Assembly: GCA_964020155.1 (NCBI GenBank)
Contig: OZ026553.1
Coordinates: 2,339,979 to 2,403,978, forward strand
Direction: 5' to 3'
DNA: 64,000 nucleotides
Source of the DNA: Chondrilla cf. caribensis
Taxonomy: Eukaryota; Porifera; Demospongiae; Chondrillida; Chondrillidae
Shown here: positions 1-19,784 of the stretch, one piece after another
How the letters are laid out: every line of letters starts with the position of its first letter
Position numbering within the stretch: the first letter of the stretch is position 1
Notes under the pieces: generated by a model
Database searches by the model: none
Told to the model about the DNA's origin: nothing
Seen by the model: only the letters and a program-made list of their open reading frames with translations
Made by a program: the position numbers and the translations under genes

Positions 1-3000
1 CCTCTAGTTTACATGTTTAAATTGTACATCCTCCAACGATAATATACTGATTGGAAACTTCTAGTTTAACATGTAAATTTATACTGTTTATACGGTGTAT
101 ATTATGTAGTAATTACATCACCATTTCAGAATTTGGTGTATTAGCTGAAGTGTTGTCACAATATTCAGACAATCTGTGAACCTGTGCAAGTTTATATCTC
201 TGAATGTTGGCTTTGTATATGCTATGCCTTATACTTCCACTACTATGCCTAATCAGCTCAGCATACATCACAGAATGCATTGTATTCTCTTTAGCAAAGC
301 TTGTACACTTGTGCTTCCTGGAAGTCACATTTCAGAAAAGCCACTCAATCAGCTCTTTAGGCATATCCATGAATAGATGAAGTGCATTAGTTAGTACTTC
401 CAGTGTAACACACATGGCTCATGCTTCAACAGCCAGTGGAGGATCTATGCTTCAATGTACCTGAGTACAACTTTGTTTATCATAACTTTAGCATTGTTTA
501 GAAGACTACCTGTACTTGAAGAGTGTACACCTTCAACTGTGGTTACAGCAGTTCTTTTGAGTATATACGTCTCATAATGACCGTCCATTACATAGTTTGT
601 ACTGTAGTGTAGTTATTGACTGTTGCTGGACCCATGTTACCTTTTCTGTCTTTTTGGACATCTATGTAACAACAGCATGAAGGGATAGCATGGTACAGCT
701 GGTTGGACTACTGTCAGTGAGTGTCCTACATCAATATACCATTAACTTGGAGATCCTATGTTGGCTATTAAGTAGTTATGTCTGTGCATAGCTTATGTAA
801 GTGCTTCTTGGAGATTGTCTCTCACTCATGCTATACCCAATGTATCCAGAATGACCACCACCATTCAAAAGTACTAAAGCATTATGTTATGATAACAGGA
901 CATATTAATTATAAACAGCAACTGAACTCACCTATAAGACAATATAAGACAATACTGATGTAATACTTGATGACAATACTTAGCATTGTGTCTATACACT
1001 GTTGTGTTCTTTTTATACTACTTGCTATAGTATTGTGGATCAATTGCTAAGGATATTAGGTTTGTACATAATTTTAAATGAGGAAGTACGTATGTGTATG
1101 TTTGTGGGGATTTGTACTATTGCAAGTAATATGGGTATTTTAAAGAAACATATGGACACAAAACAGAATATATATTATGGGTGCATGTATTGGCCTAGAG
1201 TATTTTCTGGAAACGTGGAAACAACAGATATATCTATTGGTGTATGTTTGGGTATAGTATGTACGTTAACATATTTCTGCCATGTGCCATATGTAATATT
1301 TACTAAATATATAATGTAATACATATCCTCCAGTTGATATATGTACTTCAACACACCTCAGGATGTATGTATGTGGTTACAAGCTTGTTTATCATAATTT
1401 CAGCATACGTAGTTTAGAAAATAACCTGTACTTGGAGTGTATGTACATGTACACCTTTAACTGTGCCTACAACATTTCTTAAAAGCATGCTTATGACCTG
1501 CAGACTGTGAGGTCTTGTATGGTACTAGCTGTTCAGTACATAGTGTGTACTGTAGTTGGTGACTATTGTTTGGCCCATGTTGCTCTTTCTGTTGTTTTGA
1601 TCTTCTATGTAATAACGGCATGAAGGGATAGCATGGTTCAGCTGGTTGGACTACTGAGTGTCCTACATCATTATACCATCAACATGGAGAACCTATGAGG
1701 GCTATTAGGTACCTATGTCCATATACAGTGTATGGTGCAAAACAGTAGGCATTCTACACCAACACCTGGAGGGGCATCCATTTCAAGGTGAACTCCCATA
1801 CTTACCCTTCATATTCTTTTATTATTATTATTATTATTATTATTACACTGCTTTACAGCCAGACAGATGAAATAAAGTATGGGAAAATGTGAATAAAGGT
1901 GGATGTGATTGGTGGCTGAAGGTCTACCATCAACATGTGATGTAGCCTGGAGTATGATTAATTTGTGTTGGATATAATAATACAGTGATGCCATAAGGAC
2001 AAGTATATGGAACTGTGGATAATTGCATGAAATGAACAAATATATGATGTGGGCCCAGTTAATTACAAAGCAACAAAAGGTGTCTACAATAAGTAATTAT
2101 TATAACAGTGATGGCAAGAAATCAAAGTGTGTGAGGTTATATATATATATATATATATATATAGTGGGGTACAATAAGACTTTATAACATGTATTTACAA
2201 GAATGTCTGAAAATCAAAAGTGTATGTTGTTTATAAAGAGATATATATGCCTGACATGTTAAGTGGTATGACGTAGGGTGGCAGAAATACAGAAATTTAT
2301 AGTGAGCTGACAGAAAATATAATGCAAAGAAATATAATTATATAAGTTAATAAATAATATGGTGACATTTACTACAGGGACAGACAAAGTGAAATGAGCA
2401 AATAATGTGAGGGTCAAATGATGATTCAAATTTTCTCCACAGAAGATTAAGTAGGTGGCGCTTGATTGAGTGAAATGGTTGGCTCATATCAATTGGCTGG
2501 ATGGCATTCCATAATTTTACGACTCTGTTAAAAAGTATGTAAGTAGTTTTGAAAGTATGTAAACAAATTTGTCCAAACTGATCACTTAAGTTTTTGAAAA
2601 ACATGTCAGATGTACTATACATGATATTACAAATATGTACACATCTCCATACCTATCCTACCAGTACCCCACTGAATATACTCCCTGGTCTACAACTGAC
2701 TATAACCAAGTACCTATCTGTTGAAGCCATGCTAGTGTTGAGAGTATTGAGCAGCCAGAAGACACTGCAGAACAGACTGATATGTGTGTTTACTAACTGT
2801 GAGACCTGTTATTGTAAACATCCTGTCATAATGACCTACCTGTGGTCTCAAGGAAAGTCACACTAATATTCTTGCATGTGCCTATTTTTAAGGATATTGC
2901 ACACTATAATAATATCTATTATATTGTATATAGATTTATTAAAGTTGTTGGGACACTTCAGACTATCTAACTGCTTGTGGATGTATCGGTTTATTTGTAA

Positions 3001-3890
3001 TGTAGAACAAGGTTAAGCTCTCAATCTACAATAACATTACAGTTTGTAGAAAATTGTTGTCAACATTCATTTGAACCTTCTTTCAGTGTGGCTGAGGTAA
3101 TTTTGCACTCATATTTGTGCAAGAGTAATATTTACTTATTTGACCTAGGGATGTCCATAACCGTTGTGTACTGTACTTTAGACTGTTGCTGGACCCATCT
3201 TTTGTAGTTGTCCCCTCCTGTGTGTACTGTATCAATATGCTAAGTGATAGGAGTAGATTACCCGTATTCAAAACATCCAAACAGCATACGTACACAGAAT
3301 CAGTATAAAACTACCGTATAACAAGAAAATTTCTCGAGGTTGAAATTTCACTTTTTTGTAATTTAGTCCAATTTGCAAGAGTTCATTCTCGAATCCATTA
3401 CAGGTGGAATTATCAAAACACAATACATCAACACGCATATCACAAAATTGTCTTCTGTGCAATTTCCTACTATATGGTAGTACATGTAAGCATCCCATGA
3501 ACAAGTGGGGAGGATGGATGTTCACACTGACAGGTACACAATCATGAGAGTGTGAAACTATGTACACATGTACTTTATGTACAAACGTTTGTGAGAATCT
3601 GTACAAATGCAAGTATGCATGGGTATTTCCAGAAACTTACAATGATATAACAGATACATATTATGTGGATGTATGTATGGGTATAGTATGTTAACACTTT
3701 CCGCAATACATAACTATGCATAATATTATATAAATATGCATCTGTCCATGTCTGTCTTTACACTCCACATACTACCTTCCTGATCTACAAACAAATACTT
3801 ATCTATCTACCTATCTATAATATGGTCACGTGAGACTAGTAAGTAGTTTATAGATAATAGTTACTTTTGTTCTTTGTTCTTTTCTACTAG
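1..3890. other. Gene A intron; start of the duplicated block
   Basis: No exon found. The sequence matches 29540-38946 with insertions on both sides. It contains a family of repeats around gtacaactttgtttatcata (here near 455-660 and 1370-1600; also 25885-26060, 30430-30660, 35945-36180, 37000-37230) and a block at 2735-2860 that recurs at 54070-54200. The exon equivalent to gene B 28829-29029 would lie just left of the window. Confidence 0.6.
1816..2548 (-). mobile_element. 5'-truncated LINE relic, unit 1 only
   Basis: The minus strand encodes ILFNRVVKLWNAIQ, then FHSIKRHLLNLL, then CSFHFVCPCSKC, the typical C-terminal tail of reverse transcriptases from many invertebrate LINEs. The 3' end on this strand is a (TAA)n tail (plus 1816-1843). 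Unit 2 goes straight across the site near 36392. The remainder of 2040-2340 has no visible gene. Confidence 0.6.
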
Positions 3891-11464
<7,574 letters not shown>

Positions 11465-12566
11465 CACTGTTTGTCACCTCTCCTGTGATGACAATGTACT
11501 GTTGTCATGGTCACCTTATTCCATACATCCTGTATGTACATGAGATTGTAGTATTGTAGTCATGTCACATGTAGTGTTGGGCTAGTATTACTGGTTTGGT
11601 AGTAGTATTATTACTGTATATCATCATCGTTATTGCTATTATTATCATTATCTTTATCATTATTGTTATTATAATAATATTATTATGTGTATTATATCAT
11701 TATTAGTAGTAGTACTGTTCATTATACTAATTGAAGTATGTATTATTATGATTAATGGGAAAAATTAATTAATTTGTATATATAATTATAAATTTGAGTG
11801 GTTTGCACAATTATTAAAATAATAATAATAATATTGTATTACATATATTATAATAAAATTAAAATTACTATAAATATATTATAATATTATACGTATAATA
11901 ATGTTATCAATAATATGCATCATATTATGATTATAATAATATTATAGAGAATTCGAAGTTAATTATAATTATTATATAAAATATTATAATATACGTGCAT
12001 ATGTTATAATATATATGACAATAGCATCCGTTACCATAGAAACAGTACTATTATATATACAGCAATTTTATAATGTATGAAGCGCTAGCAACCGCATAAA
12101 GCGCTAGCAACAGTATAAAGCATTAGCAACAGATGCTATAATGGTTAAGACATGGACACTCGGGCATTATATGACATATAAAATATACATGTACACTCAC
12201 CCTTGGGTGCTTCTCACCTTCAGGACTCGGTATTTTATATGTCATAATACCATCGTGCCCATGTCTTAACCACTATTATTATGTATAATATGCACAAAAT
12301 ATGATCTTCGGAATAATTTTTTATGAGTATATATGTAGCATTAATTTTGTTTCCTTTTTAGCTGGGCCTTATTACTTAACAATGGTTTAAGAAACATAAT
12401 AGCTATCACAGTGTACTTGTACTGTTATCACACAGTCTTGAAATCTGTGAATATTATAATAACATTATTATATACACACAATATACCAATATTATGTAAT
12501 TATTTACTATTATTAGTTGAACACTACAATAATTATTTAAATCAGTCATCTAGGTAATCATCATTG
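11465..12566. other. AT-rich region between gene A and CAP-H2 copy 1
   Basis: 3' untranslated sequence of gene A, then ATT/TAT-rich simple sequence. AATAAA occurs near 11850 and could serve as a polyadenylation signal. Matches 47903-48458 plus 51357-51650 in unit 2. Two convergent genes end here. Confidence 0.5.
12140..12274. repeat. Long inverted repeat (arms about 45 bp) found only in unit 1
   Basis: The arm tggttaagacatgg.cac..cattat.tgacatataaaata pairs with its inverse around a spacer. Unit 2 lacks it (near 51400), so it came with an insertion of roughly 12010-12290. Just left of it are three tandem copies of a 20-bp aagcgctagcaac motif. Confidence 0.65.
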
Positions 12567-12716
12567 TCAGGTGTAAACACAGAAGGAGCTCTGAACTCCA
12601 AAATATCTTAAGAATTCAAAAACAAGTTTCTTTGAAATCAACTGCAAAGAGAGTGTATCCTCTCCCTCATCTTTTCCACCAGCAGCATCAATCTTAATAT
12701 AATTGTAGTTGTTAGC
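12567..12716 (-). CDS. NCAPH2: CAP-H2 copy 1 last exon
   Basis: Fifty codons on the minus strand starting ANNYNYIKIDAAGG and ending in a TGA at 12567-12569. The start matches the ANDYTVEI segment of CAP-H2 and 'DTLSLQL' matches the conserved D(T)MSL.L segment. Its acceptor, catctctcacag, is the last, AG-containing relative of the 27-bp minisatellite units that fill the intron before it. Confidence 0.7.
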   Translation of the reverse strand, partial: ANNYNYIKIDAAGGKDEGEDTLSLQLISKKLVFEFLRYFGVQSSFCVYT

Positions 12717-12718
12717 CT

Positions 12719-13545
12719 GTGAGAGATGGTAGTAGGAGTGTGTACATGAGAGATGGTAGTAGGAGTGTGTACATGAGAGATGGTAGTAGGAGTGTGTACA
12801 TGAGAGATGGTAGTAGGAGTGTGTACATGAGAGATGGTAGTAGGAGTATGTACATGAGAGATGGTAGTAGGTGTGTGTACATGAGAGATGGTAGTAGGAG
12901 TGTGTACATGAGAGATGGTAGTAGGAGTGTGTACATGAGAGATGGTAGTAGGAGTATGTACATGAGAGATGGTAGTAGGTGTGTGTACATGAGAGATGGT
13001 AGTAGGAGTGTGTTCATGGGAGATGGTAGTAGGAGTGTGTACATGAGAGATGGCAGTAGGAGTGTGTACATGAGAGATGGCAGTAGGAGTATGTACATGA
13101 GAGATGGTAGTACGAGTGTGTACATGAGAGATGGTAGTAGGAGTGTGTACATGAGAGATGGTAGTAGGAGTGTGTACATGAGAGATGGTAGTAGGAGTGT
13201 GTACATGAGAGATGGTAGTAGGAGTGTGTACATGAGAGATGGTAGTAGGAGTGTGTACATGAGAGATGGTAGTAGGAGTGTGTACATGAGAGATGGTAGT
13301 AGGAGTGTGTACGTGAGAGATGTTAGTAGGAGTGTGTACATGAGAGTTTGTAGTAGGAGTGTGTACGTGAGAGATGGTAGTAGGAGTGTGTTCATGAAAG
13401 ATGGTAGTAGGAGTGTATACATGAGAGATGGTAGTAGGAGTGTGTACATGAGAGATGGTAGTAGGAGTGTGTACCTGAGAGATGGTAGTAGGAGTGTGTA
13501 CATGAGAGATGGTAGTAGGAGTGTGTACCTGATGTACTCGCTCAC
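12719..13545. repeat. 27-bp minisatellite, about 31 copies, in the last CAP-H2 intron
   Basis: Unit atgagagatggtagtaggag plus tgtgtac, few variants. The orthologous intron in unit 2 has only four or five units (53576-53690). Because 27 is a multiple of three and the unit lacks stops in several frames, long spurious ORFs of 277-307 codons run through on both strands. Confidence 0.95.
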
Positions 13546-13549
13546 TCAC

Positions 13550-13635
13550 CAGCTGTAACATGGCTGAAAATGTCCGACATATGTCATAACGGTTTTTCCC
13601 ACAAACAAGATCTCCAAATGGAATCCATTCAGATT
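13550..13635 (-). CDS. NCAPH2: CAP-H2 copy 1 penultimate exon
   Basis: On the minus strand, after cttctgtag, the exon reads (E)SEWIPFGDLVCGKNRYDI and then CRTFSAMLQL before gtgagtgag. This corresponds to the conserved NEW.PF..LV segment of CAP-H2 C-termini, part of the winged-helix region that contacts the SMC subunit. It needs one base from the preceding exon; the exon that supplies it in copy 2 (53900-53978) is missing here. The intact frame here contrasts with copy 2, which has lost one base. Confidence 0.75.
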
Positions 13636-13834
13636 CTACAGAAGGAAATTAGAAGACCACTTGAGAGAGGTACACACACAACATGTACTGTATATACACA
13701 GATGTACAGTGATACATGTGTGAATGCTGACTCAGCAATACTGCCCCTGGAAACACCCCAACACAAACCCTGAGTCTGTACACACATATTCACAGTAACA
13801 CTCCTGCTTCCCAGATACATACTAACTGTGAGAC

Positions 13835-13840
<6 letters not shown>

Positions 13841-13924
<84 letters not shown>

Positions 13925-13926
13925 TG

Positions 13927-13969
<43 letters not shown>
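13841..13969. repeat. (TG)n tract near the missing CAP-H2 exon
   Basis: Occupies the interval where the PFDIHTYG exon should lie in copy 1. Confidence 0.95.
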
Positions 13970-13970
<1 letters not shown>

Positions 13971-15165
13971 AGGTGTGTGCGCACATATACATATGCATAT
14001 TAATTATGCACGTACTGTACTTGCACACATATGCACACGTCCACACATACACAACAGCTCACCTCTTCCTGGAGTTGTGGTCTGATACGATCGTCCCATT
14101 CCTGAACTCTCTTTGACAGGTCAGTTTCTTGAGCATAGGTGTGAGCTTGTACTAGGGTCTGCTCCTGTAGCATGTTAGGAATACCTTGTATACAAAATAT
14201 TCCTTCTCCACACCAAACACACCCTGTGTGGTGCTGAGCCTTGTTACTGTGCAGTAGGGAGCCCTCAGAGTATGTGTATGTACATGAACAGGTAGGTATT
14301 GCACATGATGTACAGATGAAGGGGTAGTTTCAGTATTGGATGTAGTGAGGATGAACGGAATCAGTGAATATTTGTAAATCCGTCCCTGGTTAATCCATCA
14401 AAACCGATTATCTACCATTTTATTATGAAACAAATTCGCTTGTATGGCTACACTATACAAGCAATCGACCAACTCGCACTTCCACCATTCGCCATTCTTC
14501 TGTGTACCAATTTGCACTTTGTATGGGCTTCAGTTACGGAAAATCTGCCACGTTTTAAGAAGTTGTCTGAGTGTAGAGCAAAATAGCAGTAAAGCATTCT
14601 AAAATTGGCTTGTCAATGAAGCAGAAGTAGATTTCTGATTACAGAAAGAGGAATCCGACAACAAAGATAGAAATCCTCACAGACCGTTTCTCGAAGAAGA
14701 CGAATTTGAAAATTGTGTGACAAATGGTAGGAGACATCCTAAAGATCAGTATAATCCGTCATATCATTTATTTGCCAAAATCTCACCCGAACCAATTGCG
14801 GCAGATTAACGAATATTCACTGTACACAAAGACATCCACTGTACACAACACATGTATGTATGTGAATACAAACATATTATGGTCCATATTTTGGGCTAGC
14901 AGTGGAATGTACACAGTAAGGGTGATTGTACAGCAGCCTTATGTAGGGAAGATGTTCAGTTGTGTGTGATTACTATGGTGCACATAAGTACTACAGTACA
15001 ATTGTTGGTATGCAGTGCACACAAGTCCACAGTGAATGTGAGGACCACTCACCACATAGTCCCTGACCAGTACCTCATAACTTTGTACAAGTCCTGAATG
15101 TTTGGCAGTAGTGTCTCCAGACACATTGAAACCTGACACAGAATAACAATAATGGATATGCAGGG

Positions 15166-15415
15166 TGTCAGGATATGTCAGGATACTACATACAGTGTGT
15201 CAGGATATGTCAGGATACTATATACAGTGTGTCAGGATATGTTAGGATACTACATACAGTGTGTCAGGATAAGTCAGGATACTATATACAGTGCGTCAGG
15301 ATATGTCAGGATACTCTATACAGTGTGTCAGGATAAGTCAGGATACTATATACAGTGTGTCAGGATATGTCAGGATACTATATACAGTGTGTCAGGATAT
15401 GTCAGATACCATAAA
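15166..15415. repeat. 32-bp minisatellite, about 8 copies
   Basis: Unit gtcaggatatgtcaggatac plus tatatacagtgt, itself containing two gtcaggata half-units. It lies next to the CAP-H2 exon 15053-15132 and is absent from copy 2. Confidence 0.9.
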
Positions 15416-15763
15416 CCAGGTCATGTACTACTGTGTACATACAGTACTATAGTATAGTACATATGTATGTGTGTACACAATTCAGATAAGACCTTTGTAA
15501 ATGGTACACCGTGGGTCAGGATATGTCAGCATATGTTAGGATACTACTCACTTGACAACATCCCATAACTACCAGCACAGATATACTATGTTCAACAGTG
15601 AGGTATACAGGTGGTGTGTGTGAGAAGTGTCTCATGTACCAGTGGGTCCACTCCAGCTGTGGTATACTTGTTGCTACACTGACAAAATCCCATAACCAAC
15701 AGCACAACTGGGAGGGAGTACACACAAATGTGGGGTGTGCAGACAGTGTGTGAAGTGTCTCAC

Positions 15764-15781
15764 CACTGGGGTCCACTCCAG
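15764..15781 (-). CDS. NCAPH2: Candidate 18-nt micro-exon in CAP-H2 copy 1
   Basis: Between cccatgcag and gtgagacac the minus strand has 18 nt, phase 1 on both sides, reading AGVDPS. A nearly duplicated sequence 125 bp further on (about 15640-15656) has a 17-nt version that would break phase. The region thus holds a tandem copy of intron-plus-micro-exon, of which only one fits the frame. Tentative. Confidence 0.35.
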
Positions 15782-16040
15782 CTGCATGGGGTGGACTGTT
15801 ACCTCCATAGTCTTCAACCATCTGTCCCTCACTGACTCTACCAAGAGCAGTGTCAACTTGATGATGTAGGCTGTCATCACCACCAACATCTACAGACACG
15901 TGGAATGTGGGTGAGTTGGGAGTGCACAGGTAGCACAATACAACAGGACGTCTGGTAACAGTGTTAGAAAACAAATCTGAAGTCTCCAAGGAAGCCAGAG
16001 AAGTCCCAGCACTCACAGTACATACATCATGTAATAGCCG

Positions 16041-16168
16041 AAGTACCTCTGGTAGGGCTGTAGTGGATATACAGACACTTTAGCTTGGTTGTTTATGAGG
16101 GAAAAACCCCAGTTAACAATCCAGCCAAAGTGTCTGTATATCCACTACAGCCCTACTTGAGGTACTTT
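16041..16168. mobile_element. Foldback MITE (hairpin) with a half copy at 57861-57920
   Basis: The arms aagtacctct ggtagggctgtagtggatatacagacactt pair with their inverted copy across a short loop. The left arm recurs, diverged, at 57861-57920 in the TIG gene. No coding potential. Confidence 0.65.
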
Positions 16169-17234
16169 AGTTCTTATGTGTTATTCCTGTATAAAATAAT
16201 ATAATTGTATACTAATCCTCACACAGCATTGTTATTATAAATGAACAGTGTGTTGCTAGGCAATGATAGATTTCGATAACAATTACGAGTGTGTAATAAC
16301 ACTCAACATACCATCCTGAACATAGTTCAGATTATATCCATTATCGTCATCGTCCTCTTCCACTGTTGGTGCTTGGATCAACACAGCTTCCTTTCTTGCT
16401 TGTTTCTGGGTGTACATGCAAACACACACACATGAATGGACCACTGATAATACTACTAATACTACATACACATATGTACCAATTGAGAGTACACACTGTA
16501 TGTACACTATATGCATACATACAGGTACAGGTACAGTTCATACTACAGTGTGTACATACGTATAGTTAACAATTGAGAGTACACACTGTACATGCACTAA
16601 TGTGTATAATGAGAAAATGAAGGGATTTCACTCAAAAACAGCCAATCCATGATTTCAACCTCACGAATTCACCAGTTCTATACAATGTGTGTATGTATGT
16701 GTATTTGTAAGGTAAAACTCTCATCAGTTCAACTGAATGGTGAAAAACCTGAAATCACCACCTCCTGAAGGTATCCCACCATACAGTACAGGAAAGTATA
16801 TACAGCTCATACTACTGTATGCACATGTGTACCAATACTACATGTGAACACACGTACATTTGTACAATTGAGAGTACAGAGCAACCTCGGTTATTCAAAC
16901 ACCTTGACACATCAGACTTTCAACAAGTGTTCAGATAGGCAAAAGTGTTGAGATAACTAAAGTCTTATACAAAATGAAGAGTTCTGTCTTCATACTAACT
17001 TGTTAACCATTACTAAATACACAGTAAGCCTTTAAAATTACAAACAAACATTCAAATAAGAGAAATACTTAATCCTACCTTATTACAAGCTAGGTATTTT
17101 AGACACTCAATTTTACACTATTTAGCTCCCGGGAACCATTTCCACATGATACCATTAATATTGAACTGTGTGATTCAATATTTCAGGTTGTGTGGATAAT
17201 TGAGGTTCTGATAACAGAGGTTGACCTGTATGTA

Positions 17235-17415
17235 TACACACTACACACTGTACACACACTACACACTGTACACACACTACACACTATACACACACTATAC
17301 ACTGTACACACACTACACACTGTACATACAATACACACTGTACACACACTACACACTGTACACACACTGCACACTGTACACACACTACACACTGCACACT
17401 GTATACACACTGTCC
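17235..17415. repeat. 18-bp tandem repeat tacacacactacacactg
   Basis: About ten imperfect copies in a CAP-H2 intron, right downstream of exon 17453-17508 in transcript sense. Confidence 0.85.
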
Positions 17416-17771
17416 ATATTACTGTGTGCACGTGTACCAATTTCGATGCCACCATTTTCTGTCTTCTCTTCCTAGCTCTGGTCTCCTTCCAGTACTGAGA
17501 CTCACTCTCTACAAATATACAGCAAACACTGAATTAATGTCCTGTACACATTCCACATTGTAAGCGACACAATAAGGTCCAGAGGGGGGTAGCCCCTAAG
17601 GACCCCGAGAAGAGTATTCCTCACAGGGAGTCTCTTCTTGGGACAATAGGGGTTGACTGGATCACAAATAACCTTTGACCTCTCACCCATGACCCCTGGA
17701 CCCAGCTATCTATTTCATCAAAATGGCCTGTCACCAGGGGTACAGCCCGAGTGGAGGATGTTATGTACATA

Positions 17772-17956
17772 CAGTGAACCCTGTATATAAAGACCACCCA
17801 AGGGACTATAGTAAAAGGTGGTCTCTCAAGACAGGTGGTCTTTGTACAGAGGTGCTTTACTATACGTAGTTGAGTTGACCTAGTGGATTGTCCAATTATG
17901 GTCACTTAGGACAGGTGGTCTTTGTGTAGGGGTGGTCTGTACTACAGGTCCCACTG
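17772..17956. mobile_element. MITE with CAGTG..CCTGTA..AGACCACC ends
   Basis: The left end CAGTGAACCCTGTATATAAA and the inverted right end CAGTGGGACCTGTAGTACAG align over about 28 bp. Internal copies of ggtggtctttgt occur in a palindromic arrangement. It lies in a CAP-H2 intron. The target duplication is unclear. Confidence 0.6.
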
Positions 17957-18301
17957 TATGCACAGTACAAACAAGTACATAAGTGTACAGTACACATGCG
18001 CATATGTACGTATAGTACGTACATTAATGATGAAAGTACGTACATACGGAGGTCATTGATGAAATCCACCAGAAGTTGGTCGGGTGGTGCTGGCTGGTCC
18101 ACTGACTTTCGCTTCTTTGACTTTGAGGACACTTTGGGAGTACGAAACGTGTTGCCTAGCAACATGTGTGAGTAGACAATATCAAACCATGACAACACCG
18201 GACACACCCACAACCTAAACAACACAACACAGTGTACATGTGTGTACATGTGCACACGAGAAGGTACAGTACACAACATTCATGTGTATATGAGTACACA
18301 C

Positions 18302-18398
18302 CTTTTCTGAAAGGTCTCTCATCTTGTTACTTCACCTGGTGAGGATCAAGAGGTGTCCACGGATCAACCACTGTCTCTGCTACTGACCTAGTAGGAAC
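18302..18398 (-). pseudogene. NCAPH2: CAP-H2 copy 1 exon with in-frame stop
   Basis: A 97-nt exon entered in phase 0 and left in phase 1, matching both neighbours. It reads VPTRSVAETVVDPWTPLDP, then HQVK, then TAA (plus positions 18327-18329), then QDERPFRKG in the same frame. Both sides of the stop are CAP-H2-like (the DPW..LDP motif and the PF(K/R)KG motif), so the stop lies inside real former coding sequence. A 13-nt intron is not plausible. Confidence 0.7.
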
Positions 18399-18699
18399 CT
18401 GCAAGAAGTGGAAGGATACACTCATACACAGCGGGGGATAGGAGGACTGGGGTGCAGATTAGAGCCCCTGGGCTCTTACTACCAGTCCCCTGAACACCTA
18501 ACATCATACAGTGATATAGTCTTCTGTGTACCATAAGGCAGGTGAGGTACAGCACATGGACAAGGTGAGTATACACACATGTACGTACAGTACCAATACC
18601 TCAGTGCAATACAATGACAGGTATGGTGGTACACACAACTCCACTCCAATCACTACACACTATTATAACCAGACCATATACAGAGAAAAATATAATGTT

Positions 18700-19110
18700 T
18701 GGACATCGTTCATTTGTCGTGCCTTTGTCACATAGCCCTATCAGACCACGTATATGCAGAAAATTTGTCCGGACAAAGCGGCTAAAACGTCAATCTTTTG
18801 TAAGTCAAAGCAGTAATTCTCAAGATGGTAGTCCTCATTCCGAACCAAGTGCAAAGAAGAGACTATTCACTTTAACAACATTCGAAAAGTGAAGGACTAC
18901 GATACTCTTATGTGGTTCTGTTGCGAAAAATCAAAGGAAGACGGTTTGCTAGTTGACTCTCTTTGGTGTCAAGTTTGTCAAATGCTTGAAGAGAATATCG
19001 AGGGATAAAATATTTTTTCAAGTGCTTGGATTGAAGGATCTGAAAACCATAAAACAAGCCATGTTTTGTGATCACACGGGTGCAGATCAACATAAGGCAG
19101 CCATGTTTGT
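18700..19110 (+). pseudogene. Decayed hAT-type transposase fragment (zinc-finger part)
   Basis: Across shifting frames the plus strand reads LWCQVCQM, then SSAWIEGSENHKTSH, then DHTGADQHKAAM, the C-x2-C ... H-x4-H pattern of ZNF862/hAT-like proteins. Upstream, RICRKFVRTKRLKRQ and a Ser-rich stretch are in another frame. Stops and frameshifts make it a relic. It lies in a CAP-H2 intron. Confidence 0.5.
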
Positions 19111-19691
19111 AATCTAAAAGTAAATTATTCTGTAAATTTATTCAGTGTCATGTCCTGCCATGTCCGGCCATTATTGAAAATGACTGGACATAATGTCAGG
19201 AGATACACAAAAAGTCATATTTTTCTCTGATATACATTAGTAAGCAAACAGTGTACATTCCTTGTGCTCTAGAATGTTACTGTATATAGGTACTGGACAT
19301 ACGTACATACATACCTTGCTTCCTGCAGTCAGCAGCGGGGACATTTCTCCCCCATAGTCTGCCACGCCTCCCTCATCGTCACTCCACCCACCCCTGGACG
19401 GGACGGGATCTTGAAATGTGCAACTATCCATCAGTTGAGGAGAGCCACTGGCAACAGTCTGATGAGTGAGGGGATGACCCTGTACTTCTTGTCCTGCGAG
19501 TGAGTTACATACATAAACATGTGTACACAGGTACAGGTAACATGTGCACACAGGCGTAGTGGAGTGTTCCTCACTGTCAGAGGCCGAGGGTGGTGACAGC
19601 AGCAGTTTCTTCTTCATAGAAGTACTCCTCATTATGTGCTCCATCGGTTCCAGTAAAAGAGCTCCAGAAGAATGCATCGTACCTGTGTTCA

Positions 19692-19693
<2 letters not shown>

Positions 19694-19780
<87 letters not shown>
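19694..19780. repeat. (TG)n forming the CAP-H2 splice acceptor tract
   Basis: On the minus strand (CA)n ends in cacacag directly before the exon starting MNTGTMHSS, so the microsatellite replaces the polypyrimidine tract. Confidence 0.9.

Positions 19781-19784
<4 letters not shown>

Noticed and set aside
2594..2866. Plus-strand 90-codon ORF as a gene
   Set aside because: It is part of a dispersed repeat (again at 54070-54200) and has no recognisable protein features.
12638..13561. Three long open frames (277-307 codons) of 9-residue repeats such as MRDGSRSVY
   Set aside because: They come from the 27-bp minisatellite inside a CAP-H2 intron; the unit length is a multiple of three, so frames stay open by arithmetic.
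17183..17498. Open frames through the tacacacactacacactg repeat
   Set aside because: Simple repeat translation.
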